Positions 1 to 4,998 of a stretch of DNA of 5,513 nucleotides are shown here, one piece after another. Numbering within the stretch: position 1 is the stretch's first letter; the number at the start of each line of letters is the position of its first letter. A model generated the notes under the pieces. That model had not been told where the DNA came from. It ran no database searches and worked only from the letters and a program-made list of their open reading frames with translations. The DNA is taken from contig PWQB01000542.1 of assembly GCA_003556955.1 (NCBI GenBank), positions 1-5,513 of the forward strand, read 5' to 3'. The DNA comes from Nostocaceae cyanobacterium CSSed10_463m. Lineage in GTDB: Bacteria; Cyanobacteriota; Cyanobacteriia; Cyanobacteriales; Nostocaceae. The position numbers were made by a program, and so were the translations under genes.

Positions 1-899
1 ATCTGCAATAAATGCACTCCTCCCGATGAAGGTGGTGGCATTGAGCAGATTTTTGCTTGACGGAAACTACCACAAACGGGAGTCCGCCAAATTGGTTTGT
101 AGGCTTTGAGGTCTTCTAAAGTAATTAACCCGCCATTTTTTGCCATGTCAGAGGCGATCGCCCAGGCAATATTTCCGGTATAAAAACTGTGGGGACTACG
201 GGCAATATCTGTTAAAGTCCGCGCCAAATCGCGCTGTATTAGTCTTTCCCCAGGTTGATAAAACTCCCCATCACGAGTAAAAATTTCCCGCATTCCAGGG
301 TTATTCAGCATGGTTTGAAGACGTGTATCATTGAATAATAAAAAACGTGGTGAAAGTACACGTCTGAGTATAAAACCATCTTCAGCCAGTGCGATCGCAG
401 GTTTTACCACCTCTGCCCAGGGTAACTTACCATAACGGCGATGTACCTCATACATTCCGGCTACCGTTCCTGGTGTCGCCACAGCTAAATAACCAGTAAC
501 ACTTGCATTGGGACGCACCTTACCATCTGCATCCAAATACATATCTTTTGTCGCTTTCAGGGGGGCGCGTTCCCGAAAATCTAAAGCTTTGATTTCGCCA
601 GTTTTGCCAGAGTGCATTAATAAAAAGCCACCCCCACCAATTCCGGCTGAAAACGGTTCAACGACAGAAATTGCAAAAGTTGTCGCCACAGCCGCATCAA
701 CGGCGTTACCACCTTGGCGTAACATTTTAATTCCTGCGTCACTGGCTAGCGGATGGGCGGAAACCACTATTCCCTTTTGACTGCGTAGGGGTACTGTAAT
801 AGTGTTTACGGCTGTTTGGCTGGAAAAAATAATCAGGCTACAAGAGAAGACTGCTATTGCAATCCTTCGGGATACAGTAGTAATACGCATTTTTTTCAT
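1..899 (-). CDS. ggt: Gamma-glutamyltransferase precursor, N-terminal part (runs off left edge)
   Basis: Enzyme of the N-terminal nucleophile hydrolase family that cleaves the gamma-glutamyl bond of glutathione and related peptides and passes the glutamyl group to water or an acceptor, normally in the periplasm. The frame is open from the ATG at 899 to the window edge (299 codons, no stop). Residues 1-30 resemble a Sec signal peptide: basic start (KKMR, RR), then a hydrophobic run IAIAVFSCSLIIF. The mature part shows family motifs in order: QGGNAVDAAVAT (62-73), EPFSAGIGGGGFLL (81-94), DFRERAP (107-113, whose Arg109 matches the arginine that binds the substrate carboxylate in the E. coli enzyme), ATPGTVAG (141-148) and MPPPSSGG (287-294). 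The self-cleavage threonine and the small subunit lie beyond the edge, so activity cannot be judged. A second in-frame ATG lies at 890. It follows hrcA by 60 bases without a terminator, so co-transcription is likely. The family call is very secure; substrate preference is not known. Confidence 0.95.
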   Translation of the reverse strand, partial: MKKMRITTVSRRIAIAVFSCSLIIFSSQTAVNTITVPLRSQKGIVVSAHPLASDAGIKMLRQGGNAVDAAVATTFAISVVEPFSAGIGGGGFLLMHSGKTGEIKALDFRERAPLKATKDMYLDADGKVRPNASVTGYLAVATPGTVAGMYEVHRRYGKLPWAEVVKPAIALAEDGFILRRVLSPRFLLFNDTRLQTMLNNPGMREIFTRDGEFYQPGERLIQRDLARTLTDIARSPHSFYTGNIAWAIASDMAKNGGLITLEDLKAYKPIWRTPVCGSFRQAKICSMPPPSSGGVHLLQ

Positions 900-931
900 T
901 CTTTTAATTGGAGAAAGACTGGAAGCGACAT
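896..931 (-). CDS. Possible 11-codon leader peptide coupled to ggt
   Basis: A short frame encoding MSLPVFLQLKE sits between hrcA and ggt on the same strand. Its ATG (931-929) lies 7 bases after a strong Shine-Dalgarno sequence, GGGAGG. Its TGA stop (898-896) overlaps the ggt ATG (899-897) as ATGA, the arrangement typical of translational coupling. The ggt start has no comparable ribosome binding site of its own; the bases just before it read CAATTAAAAGA. It has no amino-acid run suggesting classical attenuation, so the act of translating it would matter more than the product. A frame this short can arise by chance, and only the combination of good spacing and exact overlap makes it worth recording. 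Confidence 0.35.
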   Translation of the reverse strand: MSLPVFLQLKE

Positions 932-938
932 ATTTCAG

Positions 939-944
939 CCTCCC
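939..944 (-). promoter_or_regulatory. Strong Shine-Dalgarno site between hrcA and ggt
   Basis: The minus strand reads GGGAGG here, 7 bases before the ATG at 931 and about 39 bases before the ggt ATG at 899. It is too far away to serve ggt directly, but correctly spaced for the short leader frame. Other starts in this window have weak or no Shine-Dalgarno sequence, so the match stands out. Confidence 0.5.
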
Positions 945-959
945 TTTTAGTTTTTCGAT

Positions 960-2057
960 TTAACTAAAAGCGTCTGAGAGGTAATCAGCCGCAGCCGCTA
1001 CAACTGCGATCGCACTTTCATAATCTAAGCGTGTCGGCCCTAAAACTCCCACACTTCCTACAGGTAGCACACCTCGGCGATAAGTAGAAGTAATTAAGGT
1101 GCAGGTGCGGATCGGTTCTAAGGGATTTTCTGTACCAATGCGAACTGTTACCTTGGACTTACCAACATCTTCTGCTTCTGGTTCTTCAAAGATTAATCGC
1201 CACAGTTGGTCTTGTTCTTCTTCTAGAAGTTGGATAATTGTTTGTACTTGTTGTAATTGAGAAAATTCTGGCTGGCGCAAAACTTCCGCTACACCCCGAA
1301 CCATAATTTGAGTTGTAGTTGGTGTCACATGGCGACGAGTTAATTCTGTGACTGAACCTTTCAAAAATTCGCCATAGCGTTGAAATTCCTGATCTAATTC
1401 ACTCCAATCCAAGCTAGCTAATTCCAATAAACTGCGTCCCCGCAAGTGGGTATTCAAAAAGTTAGAAACAATTTGCAATTCATGATCTATTCCTTCAGGA
1501 TCAGGTTTTGCGTCTGCTTCTTCAGACGATAAATTCATCAGCTTGGAATGTGTCTCATAATCATCCGTCACCACAATCAGCATAATCTTATTGGCTTCAA
1601 TTTGCACTAATTGCAAATGTCGCAAAATTGCTGTAGTAGTTTGCGGCATAGTAATTAAACTTATGCAGCCACTGACTGTAGCTAAAATTTGTGCTGCACC
1701 TTGAAGTACGGCTTCCAAACTCCAATCTTCCCAGTGGAGACGATTTTGCAGCGCTAATTCTACCTCTTTGGCTAAAACATCTGTGCGCGTCGCATCTCGC
1801 AGCGTCGGTGTAATTAACTGATCAACATAGATACGATAGCCTGAGTCTGAGGGTATGCGTCCAGCAGAGGTGTGTGGCTGGTAAAGTAGCCCAGATTTTT
1901 CTAACACACCCATCACATTCCGAATTGTCGCTGAACTCACACCCAAGTCGTACTCATCAACCAAAGCTTTTGAACCTACAGGTTCTGCTGTAGCGATGTA
2001 GTGGCGTACTGTTGCCCAAAGTATATGCTGTTGTCGATTCGTTAACTGGACTTGCAT
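960..2057 (-). CDS. hrcA: HrcA heat-inducible transcription repressor
   Basis: Cytosolic repressor that, in the known family, binds the CIRCE inverted repeat upstream of chaperonin genes and needs GroEL to fold into its active state. The 365 residues are at or slightly above the usual family length. A winged helix-turn-helix occupies about residues 1-80, with LTNRQQHIL (5-13), [13 protein letters not shown] (20-32), the recognition region [20 protein letters not shown] (39-58) and the family hallmark [19 protein letters not shown] (61-79). The GAF-like sensor and dimerisation part follows, with VRIGTENP (305-312) and the conserved C-terminal block [18 protein letters not shown] (333-350). Residues 176-190 form an acidic linker rich in E, D and P. 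The ATG at 2057 is the only sensible start: in the same frame an upstream TAG closes the reading frame about 14 codons earlier, with no other ATG, GTG or TTG between. No clear ribosome binding site precedes it. No CIRCE element is seen upstream, so self-repression is not supported. Identity is secure. Confidence 0.97.
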   Translation of the reverse strand: MQVQLTNRQQHILWATVRHYIATAEPVGSKALVDEYDLGVSSATIRNVMGVLEKSGLLYQPHTSAGRIPSDSGYRIYVDQLITPTLRDATRTDVLAKEVELALQNRLHWEDWSLEAVLQGAAQILATVSGCISLITMPQTTTAILRHLQLVQIEANKIMLIVVTDDYETHSKLMNLSSEEADAKPDPEGIDHELQIVSNFLNTHLRGRSLLELASLDWSELDQEFQRYGEFLKGSVTELTRRHVTPTTTQIMVRGVAEVLRQPEFSQLQQVQTIIQLLEEEQDQLWRLIFEEPEAEDVGKSKVTVRIGTENPLEPIRTCTLITSTYRRGVLPVGSVGVLGPTRLDYESAIAVVAAAADYLSDAFS

Positions 2058-2124
2058 AGGGTATGTTTTGCTGAAGGCAAATTTTGACTAAACTGGGAAA
2101 ATTTTGGAGATTTCAAAGCCAAAA

Positions 2125-2154
2125 ATTATGAATAGTAGTTAATTAATTTAGCAA
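2125..2154 (-). promoter_or_regulatory. Possible hrcA promoter
   Basis: On the minus strand TTGCTA (2154-2149) and CATAAT (2130-2125) are separated by 18 bases and lie in an AT-rich stretch roughly 70 bases before the hrcA ATG. Both boxes match the housekeeping consensus only partly, and AT-rich DNA gives such matches easily. Confidence 0.2.
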
Positions 2155-2313
2155 AATATTTAATTTTATTGTGTATGCCGAGCCAAGTCGGAGTTTTTAA
2201 GTATTATTGCATCTATTTTCATGAAAAGTTGTATTTAAAAATACTTATTTTAGACCAAATTTATATAGGCTAAATGAGTAAAATGTGAATTGTGCTAAGA
2301 CTGGCGAGTTTTT

Positions 2314-2344
2314 TTGACTAGATCCTCAACTGAGACAGTATTGT
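2314..2344 (+). promoter_or_regulatory. Weak plus-strand promoter candidate
   Basis: TTGACT (2314-2319) is followed 19 bases later by TATTGT (2339-2344). The -35-like box is good (5 of 6), but the spacer is long and the second box only fair. It is recorded because it would place a transcription start just before the row of hairpins at 2357-2446. Confidence 0.15.
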
Positions 2345-2356
2345 GTTAAGAATAGC

Positions 2357-2446
2357 ATTGCTGAAAGCGAAACAATCAGCCGCATCTTCGCAATCCCATC
2401 TTTTAGGGGATCAAACCACATACCGAGAGTCATTAGTCCTTGGTAT
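2357..2446 (+). other. Three consecutive potential hairpins, possible small RNA
   Basis: Reading the plus strand, ATTGC-t-GAA (2357-2365) can pair with TTCGCAAT (2387-2394), leaving one bulge. ATCCC (2393-2397) can pair with GGGAT (2407-2411). ATACCGAG (2420-2427) can pair with CTTGGTAT (2439-2446), with one G-T wobble. The first two overlap by two bases and could not both be complete. The loop of the third is AGTCATTAGTC, the reverse complement of the heptamer repeat at 2598-2608. I recognise no known RNA family, and the strand is uncertain because inverted repeats look alike from both sides. Confidence 0.2.
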
Positions 2447-2498
2447 TTAGATGAACTACACCAACGAGGGGCCGGGTATGTAGCCTGAACAACTAATT

Positions 2499-2597
2499 AC
2501 TAGTACAGCATGGCGTAAATAGATAGACCATTCAAAATCAATGAAAAGCCTATAGAATAAGCTTTTTGACTTTTGACTTCCGCCCTGCGGTACTAGT
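2499..2597. mobile_element. MITE-like element, 99 bp, with imperfect terminal inverted repeats
   Basis: The left end reads ACTAGTACAGCATGGCG and the right end, read on the opposite strand, ACTAGTACCGCAGGGCG. Over the first 22 bases the two ends match at 18 positions, including an unbroken ACTAGTAC. The interior is about 55 bases, codes for nothing, and contains a tandem TTTTGAC TTTTGAC (2564-2577) and a smaller AT-rich hairpin. ACTAAT occurs one base outside each end (2492-2497 and 2599-2604), which could be a target duplication but may equally reflect the local GACTAAT repeats. The ends contain CTAG and TA, compatible with mobilisation by an IS630/Tc1-like transposase, but this is inference. 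The right end lies only 9 bases from the rhodanese stop codon. Confidence 0.55.
2544..2566. terminator. Weak hairpin with T-run, possible terminator
   Basis: AAAAGC (2544-2549) pairs with GCTTTT (2561-2566), with further A-T pairs possible inside. On the plus strand the hairpin ends in five T's; on the minus strand it lies about 40 bases after the rhodanese stop and ends in four T's. The stem has only two G-C pairs and it sits inside the MITE-like element, so the terminator role is tentative. Confidence 0.25.
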
Positions 2598-2611
2598 GAC
2601 TAATGACTAAT
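2598..2611. repeat. Tandem heptamer GACTAAT, two copies
   Basis: Two exact copies of GACTAAT directly abut the right end of the MITE-like element and overlap the last codon and stop of the rhodanese gene (stop TAG at 2609-2607 on the minus strand). An inverted partial copy, AGTCATTAGTC, lies at 2428-2438. Short tandem heptamers of this kind are a known trait of heterocyst-forming cyanobacteria. Confidence 0.5.
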
Positions 2612-2966
2612 ATTGGGGAATTGAATTATCCACTACTAGAGAATAGGCATCAATACCACCTGTAATATTTTTAACATTTGTAAATCCCTGAACTGTTAAC
2701 CATTGGCACATCTGGGCAGAGCGAATACCGTGGTGACATAACACTAGGGTTTCAGCTTGGGGATTGAACATGGTGGGGACTTGATCGCCCCATTCTACAA
2801 ACTCACTTAGGGGGAGATTGACAAAGCCCTCAATTCTAGCTGCTGCTAGTTCTTGAGGTTCGCGTACATCTATTAACTGAATACTTGCATCACCAGAAGA
2901 CAGACGTTGCGCCAGTTCCTCTACACTAATCTGAGTAATGAGTTGACTAGAAGGATTCCCTGTCAT
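2607..2966 (-). CDS. Single-domain rhodanese-like sulfurtransferase
   Basis: Small cytosolic protein of 119 residues with one rhodanese domain. Members carry a persulfide on an active-site cysteine and pass sulfur to thiols or partner proteins; the physiological acceptor cannot be told from sequence. Visible motifs are ISVEELAQRL (13-22), LIDVREPQEL (31-40) at the domain start, the region around ARIEGFVNLPL (43-53), the active-site loop CHHGIRS (77-83, the CxxGxRS form with Cys77 as nucleophile) and GFTNVKNITGGIDAYS (94-109). The last motif usually reads GGIDAW; here tyrosine replaces tryptophan, a mild change. There is no signal peptide. The ATG at 2966 gives the normal length; no strong ribosome binding site precedes it. 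The stop codon lies in a heptamer repeat next to a MITE-like element, so the last residues may have been altered by repeat insertion. It is divergent from the DUF3352-type gene and 549 bases from hrcA, so it is probably its own unit. Confidence 0.93.
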   Translation of the reverse strand: MTGNPSSQLITQISVEELAQRLSSGDASIQLIDVREPQELAAARIEGFVNLPLSEFVEWGDQVPTMFNPQAETLVLCHHGIRSAQMCQWLTVQGFTNVKNITGGIDAYSLVVDNSIPQY

Positions 2967-2984
2967 GAGATTTTTGTAAATAAC

Positions 2985-2990
2985 CTTATA
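2985..2990 (-). promoter_or_regulatory. Possible -10 box of the rhodanese gene
   Basis: The minus strand reads TATAAG 18 bases before the ATG at 2966, a 5 of 6 match. The -35 position (about 3013-3008, AGATTT) matches poorly and falls inside the inverted repeat centred at 3009, suggesting either a regulator-dependent promoter or a chance match. Confidence 0.3.
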
Positions 2991-2998
2991 TCCTTTAT

Positions 2999-3019
2999 GG
3001 TGACAGAAAATCTGTCTCC
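2999..3019. promoter_or_regulatory. Inverted repeat, possible operator
   Basis: GACAGA (3002-3007) and TCTGTC (3011-3016) form a perfect 6-bp inverted repeat around AAA. Beyond one mismatch, GG (2999-3000) pairs with CC (3018-3019), giving 8 of 9 matched pairs. It lies in the region shared by the two divergent genes, upstream of the candidate rhodanese -10 box. It resembles a dimeric repressor site but matches no operator I know. Confidence 0.35.
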
Positions 3020-3034
3020 TAGCATCAGCATCTA

Positions 3035-3064
3035 TTCACAGGGAAGTAGTTATCAGAAAATACT
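3035..3064 (+). promoter_or_regulatory. Possible promoter of the DUF3352-type gene
   Basis: TTCACA (3035-3040, 5 of 6 to the -35 consensus) and AATACT (3059-3064, 4 of 6) are separated by 18 bases. The start of transcription would fall in the stem-loop at 3066-3085, leaving a leader of about 105 bases before the ATG at 3178. Confidence 0.25.
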
Positions 3065-3065
3065 G

Positions 3066-3085
3066 AGACGTGAGCAATCACGTCT
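3066..3085. promoter_or_regulatory. Perfect 8-bp stem-loop with GCAA tetraloop
   Basis: AGACGTGA (3066-3073), GCAA (3074-3077) and TCACGTCT (3078-3085) form an uninterrupted 8-bp inverted repeat; as plus-strand RNA the loop is of the stable GNRA type. No T-run follows on either strand, so it is not an ordinary terminator. It lies about 93 bases before the ATG of the DUF3352-type gene and just after a candidate promoter, so it could be an operator or an mRNA leader structure. Confidence 0.5.
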
Positions 3086-3177
3086 GTACAGGAAAGTGTT
3101 GTATATCAACTAACTCCCCAATCCCTACCCTCTGGGCTGGCAAGTCGGACAATTTAAAATTTATTTCTGGTAGTAGT

Positions 3178-4839
3178 ATGTCTAATGTCAATAGTCAACG
3201 TTCATTTATTGGTTTCTTGGTGGCTGGTGCAATCGCCATCATCATTATCGGCGCAGGTTTTTACTGGTTTTTCGCCAAGACTCCGGTGAAGTTATTCGCC
3301 TCTACTTCACAGCCAAATGCGGCTATATTCGTCTCTAAATTGGCTCCGGTGACGGTTTCGTTACTGACTAATCCGGATAGATTGCAGTCTTTGGAGCGTA
3401 AAGGAGAATTATCTCAATTCAAAACCAGTCTCTTGGCTAAGAGTGGTATAGATTACAAACAAGATATTCAGCCCTGGCTAGGAAATGAAATTACCCTCTC
3501 TGTCACTACTGTAGATATTGATCGTGATCCAGAGAATGGAAAGCAGCCAGGGTATTTAATGGCACTCGCTACCGAGAAACCAGAAAAAAGCCGTGAGTTT
3601 TTAGATTTGTTATTTTCTCGCCGGGTATTAGCTGGTGCAAATTTGGCTGTGGAGGAATATGAAGGAGTAAAGCTAGTATCTGACGATTCCCAACCACAGC
3701 AAGATTCCCTGGCTGGTGCAGTTGTAGATGGCTTTGTTTTATTTGCTAATGATTTGAAGGTGCTGCGAGACGCAATTAATAATGTCCAAGCTCCTGATTT
3801 GAATTTGTCCAGTTCGCCCAAATACCAAAAAGCTGCCCAACAACTGCCTAAAGCATCTTTAGCTACAGCTTTTCTGAATCTTCCCGCCGTGGCAAAATGG
3901 CAAGGTTTAGAACTACCAGAAGTCACCTTTGATAGCCAAATTATTTCTTTATCTTTGAACCCTAAAGGACTGCTAGCAGAAACTAATTTCCTGACTGACT
4001 CGGAAATTACGCCCGTTTCTGAACCACTGAGTAAAACTGTCAAGGCGTTAGAATATATACCAGATGGGGCAGGTTTGGTGATTTCCAGTTCTCATTTAGA
4101 CAATTTGGGTAATAGTGATTTAGCCCAACTCTGGACACAAGTAAAAACGGCTCTCTCTGGTTCTGGAACTGATGCAATTTCTACTGTGGTAAAACCCTTG
4201 GCAGAATTGCAAAACAACCAGGGGATAAATTTGGCAGAGGATATCTTTAATTGGGTAAAAGGAGAATATGCCTTAGCAGTGTTACCTCATGGGGGAGAAG
4301 AGGCTGCTGATTGGGTGTTTGTGGTGGAAAAACTAGAGGATGTCCCAGACGGAATTTCGCGTTTAGATGCGATCGCCTCGTCTCGTGGACTCAGTATTAG
4401 TTCTTTCAATTTGAATCAACAAAAAATCTTTGCTTGGACAGAGTTAAATGCTGTCAGTAAAGAAACTGAGACTCAAGCACGCCCAGAATTTGCTATTGAG
4501 GCCAATGTCCAGGGAGTACACACGACTCTCGGAAATTACGAGATTTTTGCCTCCAATTTGGAAACTTTGAACGAAGTGATCACCAGCAAAAACGGTTCTT
4601 TGATTAGCGATAGCAATTTCCAAGATAGTATTGCGGCGATTCCCCAACCCAATCAGGGGTACGTCTATCTCGATTGGACAAAAAGCCAAACTCTGTTAGA
4701 ACGTCAATTGCCGATTTTGCAGTTAGTGGAAATAGTGGGTAAACCGTTGTTTCAAAATTTGCGATCGCTCACAATCAGCAGTTATGGTAGCGAGAAAGGA
4801 TTGCTCAAAGGCGGAATATTATTCCGATTTATGGACTAA
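3178..4839 (+). CDS. Membrane-anchored DUF3352-type protein of unknown function
   Basis: 553 residues, the usual size for cyanobacterial DUF3352 proteins (about 540-580). A short N-terminus is followed by one membrane segment at about residues 10-32 (FIGFLVAGAIAIIIIGAGFY), leaving a large domain probably outside the cytoplasmic membrane. The rest appears internally duplicated: residues 46-274 and 294-553 share the order PxxA..V, a DI..W....E..L.V block (96-110 and 355-369), a block with FA.(D/N)L..L (189-196 and 457-464) and a closing KGLL....F strand pair (263-271 and 540-549). No catalytic motif is visible. The ATG at 3178 is preferred over a GTG at 3070, which lies inside a perfect hairpin and would add 36 residues with no match to a signal or family start. 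The ribosome binding site is weak. It is divergent from the rhodanese gene. The family name comes from recalled length, topology and motifs; its function is unknown. Confidence 0.85.
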   Translation: MSNVNSQRSFIGFLVAGAIAIIIIGAGFYWFFAKTPVKLFASTSQPNAAIFVSKLAPVTVSLLTNPDRLQSLERKGELSQFKTSLLAKSGIDYKQDIQPWLGNEITLSVTTVDIDRDPENGKQPGYLMALATEKPEKSREFLDLLFSRRVLAGANLAVEEYEGVKLVSDDSQPQQDSLAGAVVDGFVLFANDLKVLRDAINNVQAPDLNLSSSPKYQKAAQQLPKASLATAFLNLPAVAKWQGLELPEVTFDSQIISLSLNPKGLLAETNFLTDSEITPVSEPLSKTVKALEYIPDGAGLVISSSHLDNLGNSDLAQLWTQVKTALSGSGTDAISTVVKPLAELQNNQGINLAEDIFNWVKGEYALAVLPHGGEEAADWVFVVEKLEDVPDGISRLDAIASSRGLSISSFNLNQQKIFAWTELNAVSKETETQARPEFAIEANVQGVHTTLGNYEIFASNLETLNEVITSKNGSLISDSNFQDSIAAIPQPNQGYVYLDWTKSQTLLERQLPILQLVEIVGKPLFQNLRSLTISSYGSEKGLLKGGILFRFMD

Positions 4840-4853
4840 CTAAATTCTTACGG

Positions 4854-4876
4854 AGTTTGAAAAAATAAAACTTTTT
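4854..4876 (+). terminator. Weak terminator candidate after the DUF3352-type gene
   Basis: AGTTT (4854-4858) pairs with AAACT (4868-4872), followed by T's to 4876, 15 bases after the stop codon. The 5-bp stem is mostly A-T, so it would be inefficient. The region to the next gene also contains a near direct repeat, TACGGAGTTTG (4849-4859) and TACGGTGAAGTTTG (4899-4912), of no known role. Confidence 0.25.
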
Positions 4877-4948
4877 GTGACATTTTTCCTTTGATCCCTA
4901 CGGTGAAGTTTGCCAATTGTCTAAAAACTTATCTGGAATTGTGGCACG

Positions 4949-4977
4949 CTAAAATGTTGTATATATCATCAAGATAA
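4949..4977 (+). promoter_or_regulatory. Possible promoter of the small exported protein gene
   Basis: Around 4940-4975 the plus strand holds TTGTGG followed 17 bases later by TATATC, about 30 bases before the ATG at 4999. The second box is fair and the first poor; exact limits are approximate. The 144 bases before the ATG leave room for an independent promoter. Confidence 0.2.
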
Positions 4978-4998
4978 AGCCTGTTGGGATGCTCCTTT

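Larger units (their letters stand above)
2058..2606. other. 549-base intergenic region between hrcA and the rhodanese gene
   Basis: No convincing protein-coding frame exists on either strand; the longest short frames have no ribosome binding site or recognisable product. The hrcA-proximal half (to about 2310) is very AT-rich and holds the short palindrome GTATTTAAAAATAC (2231-2244), plus TAAGTATT (2198-2205) with its inverted copy AATACTTA (2240-2247). The rhodanese-proximal half is richer in GC and holds potential hairpins, a MITE-like element and heptamer repeats, each listed separately. Confidence 0.8.

Noticed and set aside
508..780. 90-codon plus-strand open frame
   Set aside because: It lies wholly antisense to well-conserved gamma-glutamyltransferase motifs and has no recognisable product.
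831..848. Lipoprotein signal (cysteine in VFSC) in the gamma-glutamyltransferase precursor
   Set aside because: Phenylalanine at the -2 position does not fit a lipobox, so an ordinary Sec signal peptide is more likely.
2186..2197. CCGA/TCGG hairpin followed by T's (2179-2197) as a terminator
   Set aside because: The stem is only four base pairs, and no plus-strand gene ends upstream of it.
2292..2298. GTGCTAA as half of a CIRCE operator
   Set aside because: No matching TTAGCACTC half lies at the required 9-base spacing.
2907..3113. 68-codon plus-strand open frame
   Set aside because: It starts antisense inside the rhodanese gene, crosses the divergent promoter region and both inverted repeats, and resembles no protein family.
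3070..3177. Upstream GTG start for the DUF3352-type gene
   Set aside because: The GTG lies in the stem of a perfect hairpin; the 36 added residues would sit before a normal N-terminal anchor and look like translated leader.
3468..4043. 191-codon minus-strand open frame
   Set aside because: It is antisense to the DUF3352-type gene; its composition (rich in S, K and R) is that of a shadow frame and it has no domain.
4444..4689. 81-codon minus-strand open frame
   Set aside because: It is antisense to the second repeat of the DUF3352-type protein, with no ribosome binding site or family motif.
4984..4998. TTG start five codons before the PPC-like protein
   Set aside because: The ATG at 4999 has a reasonably spaced GGGA and begins a textbook signal peptide.
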